The notes: generated from the sequence alone by a model not told the origin. Shown: positions 19,928 to 32,530, counted from the stretch's first letter. The stretch: DNA of 64,000 nucleotides from Dryocosmus kuriphilus (GCA_038277395.1 CM076193.1:87745583-87809582), one strand, 5' to 3'. Numbers and translations are program-made.

Positions 19928-20008
19928 AAAAATTTTAGTGTAATTAATGACATAATTATTAATCTTATAATTCAAGTAGTTAATAAAATTGAATAAAAAG
20001 AATAATAA
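19380..20008. other. AT-rich stretch with (TA)n
   Basis: Contains a GC-richer piece near 19440-19560, then very AT-rich sequence. The open frames on both strands at 19537-19816 are Ile/Asn/Lys-rich products of composition. Confidence 0.5.
19862..19922. repeat. (TA)n microsatellite
   Basis: About 30 uninterrupted TA dinucleotides. Confidence 0.95.
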
Positions 20009-21119
20009 CCCGGTAATAAGCGTTGAATAGAGAAAAATTAATATTTTCAGATTTCAGCTTAAAAGTGAAGATTATTTTATTCTTTTGAATGCGCGATTTT
20101 TCCATCTGTCTAAAATGCCATTATATGAATAGGATATCTCCAAAACTAATTCACTTCTATTTCCATATAGCGACCGCCACATAGTTTCCTATTCTCCAAA
20201 AGAGAACGTGTTTTCAATATATTTAATTCCTTCTAATTGTACCGGTACGCACACCTCACAGAGATGTTTTGTATTCCGCAAAAGTGGTCATATTTTGAGT
20301 TTATTTAATTCCTTCTAATTAGTTCACAAAATATGTGTAATAAATTGTTTTATTTCCTTCATGTGGAATATAAGTTTTGAAATTTTAATTCTAATCAATT
20401 CAAGTCTGCCTAATTCACACATTTGAATAGATCTCATCTGAAATGTTTTCTCCTCAATGTTATCAGAGATTAATGCATTTTTTAACACGTTTAAATAAAT
20501 TATTAAAATATAAATAAATATGAATTTGAAAGTTTTCCGAATGTATAAGTTCAAAAACGATTTAATAATGAAAAAAGTAGGTTAAATAAATGCATCATAA
20601 ATATGTAAAGTAATGATAATTGATAATAATAAGGTATTATTATTTTTAATAATTATAATAATTTTCCTTGTAGTAAGTAAAGAATAATTATTTTAAAATG
20701 TTATTGAAATGTGTGAGAAAATAAATATTTAATAGTAAGAAAATAAAGAAAGATAAAATTACAGTAAATCTCGCTTGAAATCTTTTTAATTATTTTCAAA
20801 TCCTTTAAAAATACACTTTAATTATTAAAAATGACAATATAATACAAAATATTTATTAATGAGAAAATAATCCATAAATTTCAGTTCGATATAGCGTTCT
20901 CAAAGTGAAATTATTTTAAGCTTTTCTATTCCTTCTTTTACATTCTTCTACTTTTTAATTCTTTTTAATACGCTTCCGTTAAATTTTACTAAGTCGATTG
21001 AGGGGACTAAGATTTGCACTTTTTCTTTTCCCGTTGGGGGATTTTTAGACGGAGGAAAAATCTCGTATTCATACGAATTAAAATTCTTGATTCTTCTGAA
21101 TTTAACGCTTATTACCGGG
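20009..21119. mobile_element. Family B MITE-like element, copy 1 (1111 bp)
   Basis: Ends are exact inverted repeats, CCCGGTAATAAGCGTT left and AACGCTTATTACCGGG right. Flanked by AA on both sides, consistent with the 2 bp duplication seen for copy 2. Subterminal sequence (TTTCAGCTTAAAAGTGAAG; TTTTTCTTTTCCCGTTGG) matches copy 2. An internal ~95 bp duplication contains TTTAATTCCTTCTAATT twice. No transposase. Confidence 0.8.
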
Positions 21120-21390
21120 AATCAATAAGGCTGCATCGAGTCATCCCGAAATTCGGGACGAATAGCATTTTTCATGACTTTGACTAGTCGTTCCGAAAAT
21201 GTGCGCTTTATTAATCTCATTGCTTCAAATATATAATTCCTTTAATCCTTTACATTAAGCTGCACATTTTTTAAGGAAATAATAAATAATAAAATATACA
21301 TAAAATAGGAATTACTTTCAGCCCATTGACTCCTCGATTTTATTTCTTGTACACCATAGTTCATTCTGGTCTAGTAGATTAGGTGACAGC

Positions 21391-23024
21391 CCTTGTGCCG
21401 CGGCTGGATTGAAATGGTTTGATATGGATTGAAAATGTATCCATTTGAATACATTTTAAACCATAGAATCTAGACCACGAATCGTCTGGATAGAGCATCA
21501 ATCCATTTAAATCTATTTCAATCCAAAGAACTGTCTGGAATGAAATTGATTCAATAAGATTAAAATCATTTATGATTGAAAAACTATTTTCACTTTACAA
21601 ATAACATCTTCTCGATATTTTTGACAAAGAATATCAAAAAATGTTTACTACAACTCGAATTATTGCGGATAGATTGAAATGGATAAACCTGGATTGAAAC
21701 CAGGCATCCTTTTTTTTTAAGTATCTGCTCAGATTGAAGAAGATTCAGATGGATTACTGTTGAACTTTGATTTTTCTGAGAAATACCACAATCACAGTGC
21801 TCTACCATGTTGCTAAAATGCTAACACTGTCTTCTTCATATATGCCAACCAGAAAAATCGAATTATTGTTTTAAATTAAGGATCATCAAGTTACAACGAA
21901 AATGGATAAAAATGGATTGAAACCAGTCATGCTTTTTTCTGCGGACGTACTTGCATTGAAGAGGATTCAAATGGATTAAGCTTTGATTTTTGTGTGAAAT
22001 ATCACGATCACTGTTCTCTACAATGTTGTTAAGCTGCAAACACTGTCTTCTTGATATATGCCAACCAGAAGTCTAGCTGTTATTTTAAATTATGGATCAT
22101 GGATTTAGAATATAAGTGGATAAAGACGGATTGAATAAATTAAAATAACAGCTAGACTTCTGGTTGGCATATATCAAGAAGACAGTGTTTGCAGCTTAAC
22201 AATATTGTAGAGAACAGTGATCGTGATATTTCACACAAAAATCAAAGCTTAAATTTAATCAATTTGAATCCTTTTCAATGCGAGTACGTACGTAGAAAAA
22301 AGCATGACTGGTTTCAATCCATTTTTATCCATTTTCGTTGTAACTTGATGATCCTTAATTTAAAACAATAATTCGATTTTTCTGGTTGGCATATATGAAG
22401 AAGACAGTGTTTGCATTTTAGCAACATGGTAGAGCACTGTGATTGTGGTATTCTCAGAAAAATCAAAGTTCAACAGTAATCCATCTGAATCTTCTTCAAT
22501 CTGAGCAGATACTTAAAAAAAAAGGATGCCTGGTTTCAATCTAGTTTTATCCATTTCAATCTATCCGCAATAATCCGAGTTGTTGTAAACATTTTTTGAT
22601 ATTCCTTGTCAAAAATATCGAGAAGATGTTATTTGTAAAGTGAAAATGGTTTTCCAATCATAAATGATTTTAATCTTATTGAATCAATTTCAATCCAGAC
22701 AATTCTTTGGATTGAAATAGATTTAAATGGATTGATGCTCTATCCAGACGATTCGTGGTCTAGATTCTATGGATCAAAATGTATTCAAATGGATACATGT
22801 TCAATCCATATCAATCCATTTGAATCCAGCCGCGGCATTCTCATGGATTGAGCATTTTCAATCTATACCAATCAATTTTTATCTCTCAACCCAATCCATA
22901 TTTCCTGGATTAAAATAGATTAACAGTTTCTATCCAAATCAATCTGCAAATTCTGGAACAAGATTCTGGATTCTCTTGAATTGAAAATTTTTCAATCCAT
23001 TTTAATCCAGCCACGGAACAAGGG
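21391..23024. mobile_element. Fold-back element built from TGGATTGAAA motifs
   Basis: Outer ends are inverted: CCCTTGTGCCGCGGCTGG left, CCAGCCACGGAACAAGGG right. The interior is a long palindrome with arms about 21393-22098 and 22137-22835 and a ~40 bp centre. The sequence is dense in TGGATTGAAA and its complement TTTCAATCCA. A second, inner end-like copy (CCAGCCGCGG) sits near 22825, so the right end carries extra sequence. No target duplication or transposase seen. Open frames at 21590-21808 and 22189-22371 are shadows of the two arms. Confidence 0.85.
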
Positions 23025-23601
23025 AGAGTAGACAAGCTGCCGTTCTGCGTTCGCATCCGCAAACTTTTTTTCAATTTTTTAAAAAATTTTCTTGTCTTCT
23101 AAAAACTTCAATGCAAATTTGAATAAAAATGATATAGACCGAATACATTTCAAATCAGGCAGATCTTATACTTCAATTCGCAGAATCTGTTGCTGACGAA
23201 ATATGTCGTTTTTGAGAGAAAATTAGGAAATAGGTATTTTCCGATTTGCAAGAAAAAAATTTGTATACGAAGTTGTGAGTATTTGAATTTTGAAGTGGAT
23301 TTTTTTCGAAAAAAAAAATGTAATTTTTTCTTTAAAAATGTATAACTTTTGGCATAATATAGAGATATTTGGGGTTTTCTTCTAGGTTCTGGTGAGGTTT
23401 ATCGTCTTCTTTCAAAATCCGCCAGAAAAATTAAAAAAGGCTAATAACAAAATAGCGGCTGTTATTTCTAAAAATATATAAAGTTTATTTTCTCGAAAAA
23501 CCTACAGTTATATTTTGTGTCGATTTTTGTATTAATTTGTCCTTATATAAGAAAGACACTCAGAAAGTTTTATGCGGGCTAAACTACTATAAAAGGTCTA
23601 T
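23025..23601. other. AT-rich stretch, no gene seen
   Basis: Low-complexity T/A-rich sequence between the fold-back element and family A copy 2. Confidence 0.5.
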
Positions 23602-24782
23602 AAAAAATCTGCCCACTTCGCGGGCACATTCTCATCGCGCGCTTAGCGTTCGGACGTTTGTTGTCCTTGCACATCATGCTCGGTATTCGTTACTTAGGTC
23701 TTAAAATTTCAAAACACCTACTTCTAATGATATTATTAAATTTGAATTTTTTATTAAAAATTATAAAAGAAATTATTTTATTTAAGGCTGTATCGACCTT
23801 AAGGAATACATTCTCGTCATGACACTCGCGCTTCGTGCTCGACAATTAAATTTTCTTTAAACACATTGTAGATTGGTAAAGTTTTTTTGTGATTTTCCAA
23901 ATTTTCACACTGCAGGATTTCCATTCTTAAAAGTAAAATGATGAGTCTTATAAATAAATTTTATAGCTCTTCCCAAGGTGAAAAATTCTGCTTCTTAATA
24001 TTTTCTCATATCTTGCATAGTTTTGCTGAAAAGTTTTTTTCTTTATATTTCATAACATATTTCACGAATATCTCAAAAACTACGCGTCTGTTCAAAAAAA
24101 TGATAGAAAGCAAATTTGCAGATCTTTTTGAGGTGAACATTATCATTTTTTTCGTATCTTGCATAGTTTGGCGGGAAATTTGAGTTTTTAATTTTTAATA
24201 ACGTTTTCTCGATTAAAACAAAAACCGTGCATTTAATCAAAAAATGGTTAGTATAAAATTTGCAGATCTTTCTGAGGTGAACAACTTCGTTTATCATTTC
24301 TTTCGTATTTTGAATATTTTAGCAAGACACAACGGTTCCTTATTTTTAATAACGTTTTATCGATTAAAACAAAAACCGTGCATTTAATCAAAAAACGGTT
24401 AAAACAAAATTTGTAGATTTTCTTGAGGTGAACAATTTTATTCTCCATCGCTTTTTTGTATCTCGCATACTTTATCCGGAAAATTGATGTTTTGATTTTG
24501 TGAAAACCGTTTTTGTTGGATAAAATCATAACCACTGGTTAAAAATCGCTGGTTAATGAAGTCGTACTTACTTCTTACGCCAATCCGATTAGTCCTTCGA
24601 AAGTTATCGTGAGAAAAGACGACAACGACGACGACGACGACAACAACAAACAGACACCGTCGTAAAACATGCTTTTTTTTTCGGATTCAGGGAGTCACTA
24701 AACGTGGAGATTTCATGAAATCCATGAAAGTCAGTGTTCACATAAAGCTAATACATTTTTCATTGAGATGAGAATGTAAAAA
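23602..24782 (-). mobile_element. Family A repeat, copy 2
   Basis: Read on the minus strand it starts TTACATTCTCATCTC (end at 24782), passes the GTC/GTT tract (about 24600-24655) and the internal ~155 bp repeats, and ends GATGAGAATGTGCCCGCG...GGGCAGATTTTTT (23602). Ends are nearly complete. Short frames at 24073-24535 arise from the internal repeats and recur in other copies. Confidence 0.85.
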
Positions 24783-24920
24783 TAACTCTTTGTCATTTGT
24801 AATATCTTGCTGCATCGTTTTGGAGAAAAATGTGAAAATTCATTTTTCGGGGGAAGAAATGTTTTACCCCGCGTAAAAATGAAAAAGTACCTTCATTATA
24901 TAAGCAGAAACTTTTAAAAA

Positions 24921-25038
24921 ATATTTTAAAAAATAAAAAACGTGGGGCCTTCCAGAAAGTCTTTTTTATTTTTTTCAACGAATTTTGAAATTCAGAAAAG
25001 TAGATTTTCTGGAAGACCCCACCTTTATTATTTAAAAA
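24921..25038. repeat. Small MITE-like hairpin between family A copies 2 and 3
   Basis: Left arm GTGGGGCCTTCCAGAAA (24942-24958) and right arm TTTTCTGGAAGACCCCAC (about 25004-25021) are reverse complements, extended by AT-rich flanking complementarity. The loop is ~45 bp. Confidence 0.75.
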
Positions 25039-25679
25039 AAATCTGCCCGCTTCACGGGCACATTCTCATCGCGCGAAGTATGAGCGCGCCTGTTGACGCT
25101 CGCGCTTCGCGCTCGATAAGGTATTTACCTCGCGCTACGCTCTCGGTGTTTATGGATCGTATAAACCTTTAAATTAAAAATTACAAAAGAAATTATTTTA
25201 CTTAAGGCTCTATCGCCCTTAAGGAATACATTCATTCTCATCATTCTCTCTCTCTTTCCAAGGTGGACAATTCTACTTGTTAATATTTTCTCATACCTTG
25301 CATAGTTTTGCTGAAAAGTGGTTTTCTTTATGTTTCATAAAATATTTCACGAATAACTCAAAAACTACGCGTCTGATCAAGAAAATGATATAGAGCAAAT
25401 TTGTAGATCTTTTTGAGGTGAACAACTTTGTTTATTATCATTTCTTCGTATCTTGCATAGTTTGGCAGGAAATTTGAATTTTTGATTTTTAATAGCGTTT
25501 TTTCTCGATTAAAACAAAAACCGTGCATTTTATCAAAAAATAGTTAATACAAAATTTGTAGATCTTTTTAAGATAGACAGTTTTGGTTATATACATATTT
25601 TCTGTATCTCGCATAGTTTAGCCGGAAAATGGATTTTTTGATTTTATTAAAACCATTTTTGATGGATAAAACCATAACC
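25033..25679 (-). mobile_element. Family A repeat, copy 3 (5' truncated)
   Basis: On the minus strand it ends with GATGAGAATGTGCCCGTGAAG and a T-run at 25033, and holds the CGAGCGCG hairpins, the CCTTAAGGGCGATAGAG segment and three internal repeats. It breaks off near GGTTATGGTTTTATCCATC at 25679, lacking the trinucleotide tract and 5' end. Confidence 0.85.
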
Positions 25680-26009
25680 TTTAATGTCTGACATTGCCTG
25701 AGAATAAAATTGCTCGAATTTAGATAAAACAGGTTTTTACAACCGTCCTTCCTTAACAAAATTAAAATTCAAAGTGTGGTTTTGTTTTGAAAATGCACTA
25801 TTTCACGAAATACATGAGAAAAGACGGAAGGGAATCTTCGTGCCTTGGCCTCTATTCACCTATACTTCGAGGAACCGGCAGAGAGTTTCCGAGAAATATA
25901 CCCAAACAAATGGAATCAAAATAAAACGGCATCTTTTTAAAACTGCTTTCTTGAATTCTTATCTAATCTTTTTACATGTTCTCGTCATTTTTACATTCTC
26001 ATCAGAGAA

Positions 26010-26718
26010 CCCGGTAAGAAGGCTTGAATACAAAAGAATTATCAAATTCTTGATTTCAACGTAAAAGTGAAATTTTTCTGTCTTATTTAAAACCTGATTC
26101 TTCCACCATGTTCCAATCTGCAAGGGAACAATAGATTTGTCAGAATATAAATTCCCTTCAATTCGCCTAGCGGCAGTAACGTCTGTCCTAATAATATTTT
26201 CTAGTCAGTGATAAGAACATAGTTTTCATTTATTTAATTCCGTCTGTTCCGTTCAAAAATATGTTGTTATTTATTGTTTTTGACATAATTATTTAGTAAA
26301 AAACTTTCAAAAATACTAAATTTATCAAACTACGTCTTTAGGATTGATTTGTGCGGAAATAGTCAAGATTTAAAGTAATTTTTTAAATTTATTTATCATG
26401 ATTTTCTTTTTTTTCCCATGAAGCAATTTGAATAAGACGAAGTTGTGAATAGTAAACTAATGCAGTTGTATGCAAAATCCTACGAGATTTTTTAAATTTC
26501 ATGACTCTATAGTGCTTTTTATGCAAATATTATATTCCATTTATTAATTATTTTGTGGTTATGTTTGACGTTGTCAAACACATAGGAGAACGACATAGAA
26601 ATGGATTGCATTTGACTTTTTCTGTTCCCGCTGGTGGTATAAGAGACAGAAGGAAAAATCAGGTGTTGAAAAGAATTAAAACTTTTAATCCCATTCCAAT
26701 GCAAGCCTTGTTACCGGG
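26010..26718. mobile_element. Family B MITE-like element, copy 2 (709 bp), nested
   Basis: Ends CCCGGTAAGAAGGCTTG and CAAGCCTTGTTACCGGG are inverted repeats. Comparison with uninterrupted family A copies shows that insertion added the element plus two bases (AA), giving a precise empty site. Subterminal similarity to 20009-21119 (TAAAAGTGAA, TTTTTCTGTTCCCGCTGG) supports a family. No transposase. Confidence 0.88.
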
Positions 26719-26743
26719 AAGGTATTAGATTTATGTCAAATTT

Positions 26744-26758
26744 CCCCCCCCCCCCCCC
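26744..26758. repeat. Poly-C run replacing family A sequence
   Basis: Fifteen C residues where sister copies have GACTTTCGCGGAT. Flanks match on both sides. Confidence 0.8.
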
Positions 26759-27512
26759 TGTTTTCATCAAATCTCTACGTTTTGAGACCCCCTGAGTCAG
26801 AAAAAACGGTTTTTACGACGGTGTCTGTTGTTGTCGCTGTGGTTGTCGTCTGTGGTCGCGATAACTTTCGAAGGACTCATAGGATTGGATTGTGCTTTGG
26901 CACGCTTATTTAAGGCCTAAAAAGAAAGGACGAGTTCGTTAACCAGCGGTTTTTGACCAACGGTTATGTTTTTATCCATCAAAAACGGTTTTCACAAAAC
27001 CAAAAAATCGATTTTCCGGCTAAACTATGCTAGATACAAAAAAAAAAAAACAGTTGAAAGTAAAATTGTTCATCTCAAAAAAATCTACAAATTTTTTTAA
27101 AAATATTTTTTGATAAAAAGCACGGTTTTTGTTTTAATCGAGAAAACTTTACTAAAAACCAAAAACTGTAGTTTCTTGACAAAATATTCAAGATACGAAA
27201 AAAATGATACTAAACAAAGTTGTTCACCTCAAAAAGATCTACACATTTGCTTCCTATCATTTTTTTTTCACAGAAGCGTAGTTTTTGAGTTATTCATGAA
27301 ATATATCCTATGAAATATAAAGAAAACCACTTTTCAGCAAAACTATGCAAGATATGAGAAAATATTAACAAGCAGAATTGTACACCTTGGTTGGTAGCGC
27401 GAAGTAAATAACCTATCGAGCGCGAAGCGCGAGTGCCCACAGACGCGCGCCCTAAGCGCCCTCATACTTTGCGCGAAGCGCGCCATGAGAATCTGCCCCC
27501 GAAGCGGGCAGA

Positions 27513-28468
27513 TTTTTACATTCTCATCTCAATGAGAAGGTATTAGTTTTATGTGAAAACTGACTTTCGCGGATTTCATGAAATCTCCACGTTTCATGAC
27601 CTCCTGAATCCGAAAAAACATGTTTTACGTTGGTGTCTGTCTGTCGTTGTTGTCGTCGTTGTTGTTGTCGTCGTTCTCGTCGTTGTAGTCTGTGAACACG
27701 ATAACTTTCGAAGGACTAATCGGATTGGGTTGCGCTTTAGCACACTTCTTTAAAGCATAAAAAGAAAGGACGAGTTCGTTAACCAGCCACTTTTGACCAA
27801 CGGTTATGGTTTTATCCATCAAAAATGGTTTTCACAAAATAAAAAAATCCATTTTTCGACTAAACTGTGAGATATTTTTTAACAGGAAGTAAAAATCAAA
27901 TGAAACTGTTTTGAAATTATAAAGAATATTAAATTGACCACTTTTCTCTGACAAGATATGAGAAAATATAACAAGCACAAATTTTGTTATTGTTACGGTT
28001 TTTGTTTAAATGGATGCCGATAAAACCTTGGAAAGAGCTGCCTAAAAATTTATTAATTAAGATTTTCTCATTGTTTTACTTTTTACTTTTTAATCGAAAT
28101 CCTGCATTGATAGAAAATCAAGGAAAATCACAAAAAAAACTTTCAAACCAATCTACAACAATGTGTTATTTAAAAAAATGACGGTAAATTATCGAGCGCG
28201 AAGCACGTTAGTGTCATGATGAGAATGTATTCCTTAAGGGCAATAGAGCCTTAAGTAAAAATAATTTCCTTTTGTAATTTTTAATTTTTAAAGGTCAGCA
28301 TTTATACGATCCATAATTGTTACACCTGAATGAGCGCGTAGCGCGAGGTAAATAACCTATCGAGCGCGAAGCGCGAGTGCCCAACAGACGCGCGCCCTAA
28401 AGCGCCCCTCATACTTTGCGCGCGAAGCGCGCCATGAGAAATCTGCCCCCGAAGCGGGCAGATTTTTT
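27513..28468 (+). mobile_element. Family A repeat, copy 5, directly abutting copy 4
   Basis: Starts TTTTTACATTCTCATCTC, sharing its T-run with the end of copy 4, so the two are head to tail. Contains the GTCGTT tract (27640-27690), a shortened internal repeat region and a full GC-rich tail ending GAAGCGGGCAGATTTTTT at 28468. The Val-rich frame at 27553-27753 is a product of the trinucleotide tract. Confidence 0.85.
28316..28468 (+). repeat. GC-rich hairpin cluster in the family A tail
   Basis: Successive short inverted repeats with GAA or TA loops: GAGCGCGTAGCGCGAG, CGAGCGCGAAGCGCGAG, GCGCGCGAAGCGCGC, then CCCCCGAAGCGGG followed by AGATTTTTT. The same cluster ends copies 1-6. Confidence 0.85.
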
Positions 28469-28794
28469 AACTTTAAATACTCTTCACGTTTCATAATTTA
28501 CTATATATTAACCTAAATTTAACTTAATATATTAACTAACAAGAGGAAGAAAAATAACATTAACATAACATACAATAACACAGAAAAAATAATATTTTCG
28601 TCATTTGAATAAATATTTTAAAAATGAGAATGTAAACACAAAACTAAGTTTTTTTGAATAGGATATAAAAAGAGAAAAATGTAAATGTAAATTACCAAAA
28701 AAATTCAGCACAATAATAATATTTTAACGATGTTAAATTTATTTTGACGGCAATTGCAATTGCAATTAGAATTAAATTTTCATGGAAAATAAAG

Positions 28795-28925
28795 ACGTTT
28801 TTCTCGAAACTGGCCCAAATAGTTTGCGACCTATAGAAATTTCACAATTATAGTAATTTTGAGGTCCTGCTTTTTCTTTACTGCAATTATTAATCGAAAT
28901 GAAAGCACACTACCTGGCCTTCCCC
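28795..28925 (+). repeat. Dispersed repeat, copy 1
   Basis: Shares TTTTTCTCGAAACTGG, AATTTCACAATT, TTTCTTTACTG and ACTACCTGGC.TTCCCCTT, in order, with 59485-59615. Confidence 0.7.
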
Positions 28926-31900
28926 TTACCTTATTTCATTATTTACAAATAATCGTCTGAAAAAATACATACTATAATGTCAAATAATAAATAAGGTATT
29001 ATATGAACATAAATCTTTATATGTAACTTTTTTAATTACCTCAATCAAAATTTTAGATTCCAAGGTTTGTCGACAGTTTTTTTTAACATGGTTTCTAAGT
29101 TTGGGGAAAAAAATTAAAAAAATATTGTTTTTTCCAATTTCCTAAAATGTATTCAACGCTTTTGCAAAAAGAAAGAAGATTATAAGGGAATAAAAAAATA
29201 AATATTAATTTTTTAAAGTTAAAGTTTTACTGGCATTTTTTACATGCATGAAATACGAAGTACTTTTAAAGTATTGCATAAACTATCCAACCCTCCTAAC
29301 AAATATATTTTCGATAATACATATATATTATATTATATATATTACGATGTTAAATTTATATTGACGGCCGTTGCGATAAAAGAGTTGTGAATTTCTACCC
29401 CTAATTCGCCCTAATTATTTTTCACTTCTCTAACATTATACATTTCAAGGCCCTGATAATTTTAATTTTTTTTATAAGTCAGTTTTTAAAAAAACAATCG
29501 TTACATATTTACGTGAAATACCGATTTTTCCATAATAGAAATTTACCGTAATCGAAAAACAGAGCTCAATATAACAAATGAAGAAATTATACTTACAATT
29601 AATCAAAATTCAAATTCCTTTTTAACGTCCAAAAATTTAACTGTGACGCACGAAAAATTCTAGTTTCAAATATATTTAACCAGAATGCTAGTTAAACTTA
29701 ACCAGGTTTTTTTTTAGTGAATTAGCAAATTCTTAGAAATTAGCGCAAAAAAAAATATATTTAACTGCAAGAGTAAAGAACAGACCACATTTGGACAATC
29801 ACAAAAATATCATTCGTTTTGGAAATTGCGCAAAATACGAGCGAGAAGTCATTCGGATGAAATAATATTCCTAAGAAATAGGCCCTAACAAAAGAAACTC
29901 GCTTTTTGCAATATTGTTTCAAATACTAATATAAGGTTTTAACATTATGTTTTCGCAAAACCAAAGCGAAATACTAGAAAAGTCAAGAAACAAAAATTAA
30001 TTCTTCTTTAGAATATTTACAAATATGTTTTCTTCTTTTAGTTTCATATCTTGCTTTGTTTATGAAATCATTAATATTCTTGTAATGTATATATTCAATT
30101 GAAAGGAATTGTGTAATTTTTTTATAAAATAAAAAATATAAATAAAGAAACTGCTTTTTAATTATTTAAATATTTATTCAATTATTTCAGCAAAGTACAA
30201 TTATTCTTTTCTTTTTTGTCTTTGAGTCGTTTTTCTGAGTATAATTATATAAAATTTAATACCTGTATTTGCTGGATATGTAAATTAAATTAATATTTCA
30301 AACTATTTTCTATGATTATAATTTCGCTTTTTTTAATTATGCCATTTTAATAAAAAAATAATATAATTCATAAATAATTTACAGTGCATGCATATAAATT
30401 GATAATGCCTATACGATGTAATCATTTATTATATATAATAAATATTGAAGACCAACTATAACTTATAGACATGAATTTAGTATTAAATATTTAATATTCT
30501 GGTAGTAAATAAACGTGCAGTATGCAGTTTGTGCTAATCTGGTGCTAATGGTAACTGCTCGAGTAGAAGCTAGGATGGTAAATCATTTTTGTAAATTCCA
30601 ACTTTCATCAGTTACCGACGCGCAAGTGCACCTTCAAAGTAACTCTTAGGGGCATCCGCCAAGAGGTCGCATTTATCAAGCGCCAATGTTTTTCACATTC
30701 TCTTATTCCATTAGACTGCTAATATCTCCTACTAATCTCTGATCTTAGGACCTCTCTTTATTCTGTCGCACTGCCACTGTAATTGGTTGGTTCAATTATG
30801 CACCATGCACGGTTATAGAAGACACTGAAAACTAATAGTGTGGACAGCATCACAATTTCTGCTTTAATTTAAGATGTAATTTTTGTACAGTTATTAAATT
30901 TGTTTTTTCACAAGATGATGAAATGAGTGTATTATCCCTGGTTGCAAAATCGTTTCTGTACGATCCGGGTTGTTCATTTTCGGTTATCGCAAGTATGTTT
31001 TACATTATAATTCATTTAATCTATTTAGGTCAGCAGGTTAAAGTTAACTCCGTTTTTTTTATTATACTTTTAAATGCGTTTTTATAATGATTTATTTAAG
31101 GATCCCTTACACAAACGCAACATATAAAAAGGAAAAATGGCTAAGATATGTCTTTATATGATAAATTTGGAATCTATTAAAAAATTGATAAAGAGTTTTG
31201 AAAAGAAGTCATGCGTACATTTGTGATATTACATTTTGATGTAGAATGCTTTTCTTTTTTTCTGGATTAACCATAATAACTGAAATTGTAATTCGACAAG
31301 GATCACAATTTTTCATCATAGCATTGAAAATAAACGTCATGCTATATGCGTCTGTATGAAGAATTTATTAAACAGTGAATTTTTTACTACTTTATCAAAC
31401 TTTGAAAATTGATGTAATAAAATTATTTTCGTAGACAAGTTGTAGCCTAGAATTTCAAATATGATTTTATTTTTAAAAGACTTGCAAGTCAAAAAAGTGT
31501 ATGAAAACTTTGCAGCATAGGTTCAATTCTGTCTAAAAAAGAATTAAATGATTCCGTTTCACAATTCACTTGAATTCCGCATAGTACTAGTAACTTATCA
31601 CTGGTCAAACATTTCTACTATTTTGATTTTTTTAAGTTAATTGAGTTAACATTTATGCTCATTGTTTGTTGAGCATATTACGGAAACGAGAATTTACAGA
31701 GTATTTATACAGCTATTATCCCCCTTCAACCAAAAAATGTAATGATTAATAAAATCTTTAACTGATATTAACTAATATTTTAAAAGCCATTACCAAAAAC
31801 TGGAGGAAGTGAGCCGTCGTGTGTTTCTCATGAAAGTGATTTCATAAAAAATAAAAAACTACGTTAAAATGACGTCCAGTCTCGATCGATTATTCGCATA

Positions 31901-32399
31901 TAAAAATTGTATTTAAGACTTAACATGATCATATTAAATAAAAACATAAAAAATTGAATTTTATGATAAGTGCTATAGAGGGGTCTTTTTATACTTCAAA
32001 TATTGCTAAGACATTCGAAATAATCTCAATCGAATGTTTGAATACGCAATTCATCATAAAATTACAAAACCGATAAATTACGTACTTTTTATTAATTGTC
32101 TGAAAGTGCTAAAGAACACGACTTGGTTGAGAAAAAACAAACAAAATTTACTCGAAACCCGCCCCCCCCCCCCCCCTAGGAGGCAGGTGTGGAGGTAATT
32201 TTGTCGATATTTCAATTGGAGCAACCCCAATTTTTTATTCACCAGATCTTCAGATTTTTCCTTATATGAAAAACCGTACAATTTCTATTCGAAAAATGGT
32301 CTTTCGATCCTCGCATACAAAGATGGCGCTGAAAAGTGCGAAAAATGAATTTGTTGACGCCTACTTTTTATCTCTACCCAGGAATAAACGACGCGGTCC

Positions 32400-32530
32400 T
32401 TAGTAGTTGCCCTATTCCCTTCGGGGTGCTTAATTTCGGGTGAGTCCCCTTGCCTCTCACCATCGGGGTGCTGATTTCGGTGATCCCCCCCCCTCGCCTC
32501 TCAACCATCGGGGTGCTTGAAAAATCTTTC
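32400..32530. repeat. ~48 bp tandem repeat
   Basis: Three degenerate units built on TCGGGGTGCTTAATTTCGG, TGAGTCCCC and TTGCCTCTCACCA. The minus-strand frame 32374-32700 owes its repeated STPMV-like peptide to them. Confidence 0.75.

Larger units (their letters stand above)
25988..27517 (+). mobile_element. Family A repeat, copy 4, interrupted by family B copy 2
   Basis: The 5' tip TTTTTACATTCTCATCAGAGAA lies at 25988-26009 and the rest resumes at 26719 with AAGGTATTAGATTTATG. Both halves match the continuous copies at 61066 and 63097. A poly-C run (26744-26758) replaces the expected GACTTTCGCGGA. An internal deletion near 27392 removes part of the tail. Ends in GAAGCGGGCAGATTTTT next to copy 5. 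Confidence 0.85.

Noticed and set aside
28400..28468. Helitron 3' end or bacterial rho-independent terminator
   Set aside because: There is a hairpin and T-run but no CTRR terminus and no 5' TC with Rep/helicase coding. The context is eukaryotic, so a bacterial terminator is not meaningful.
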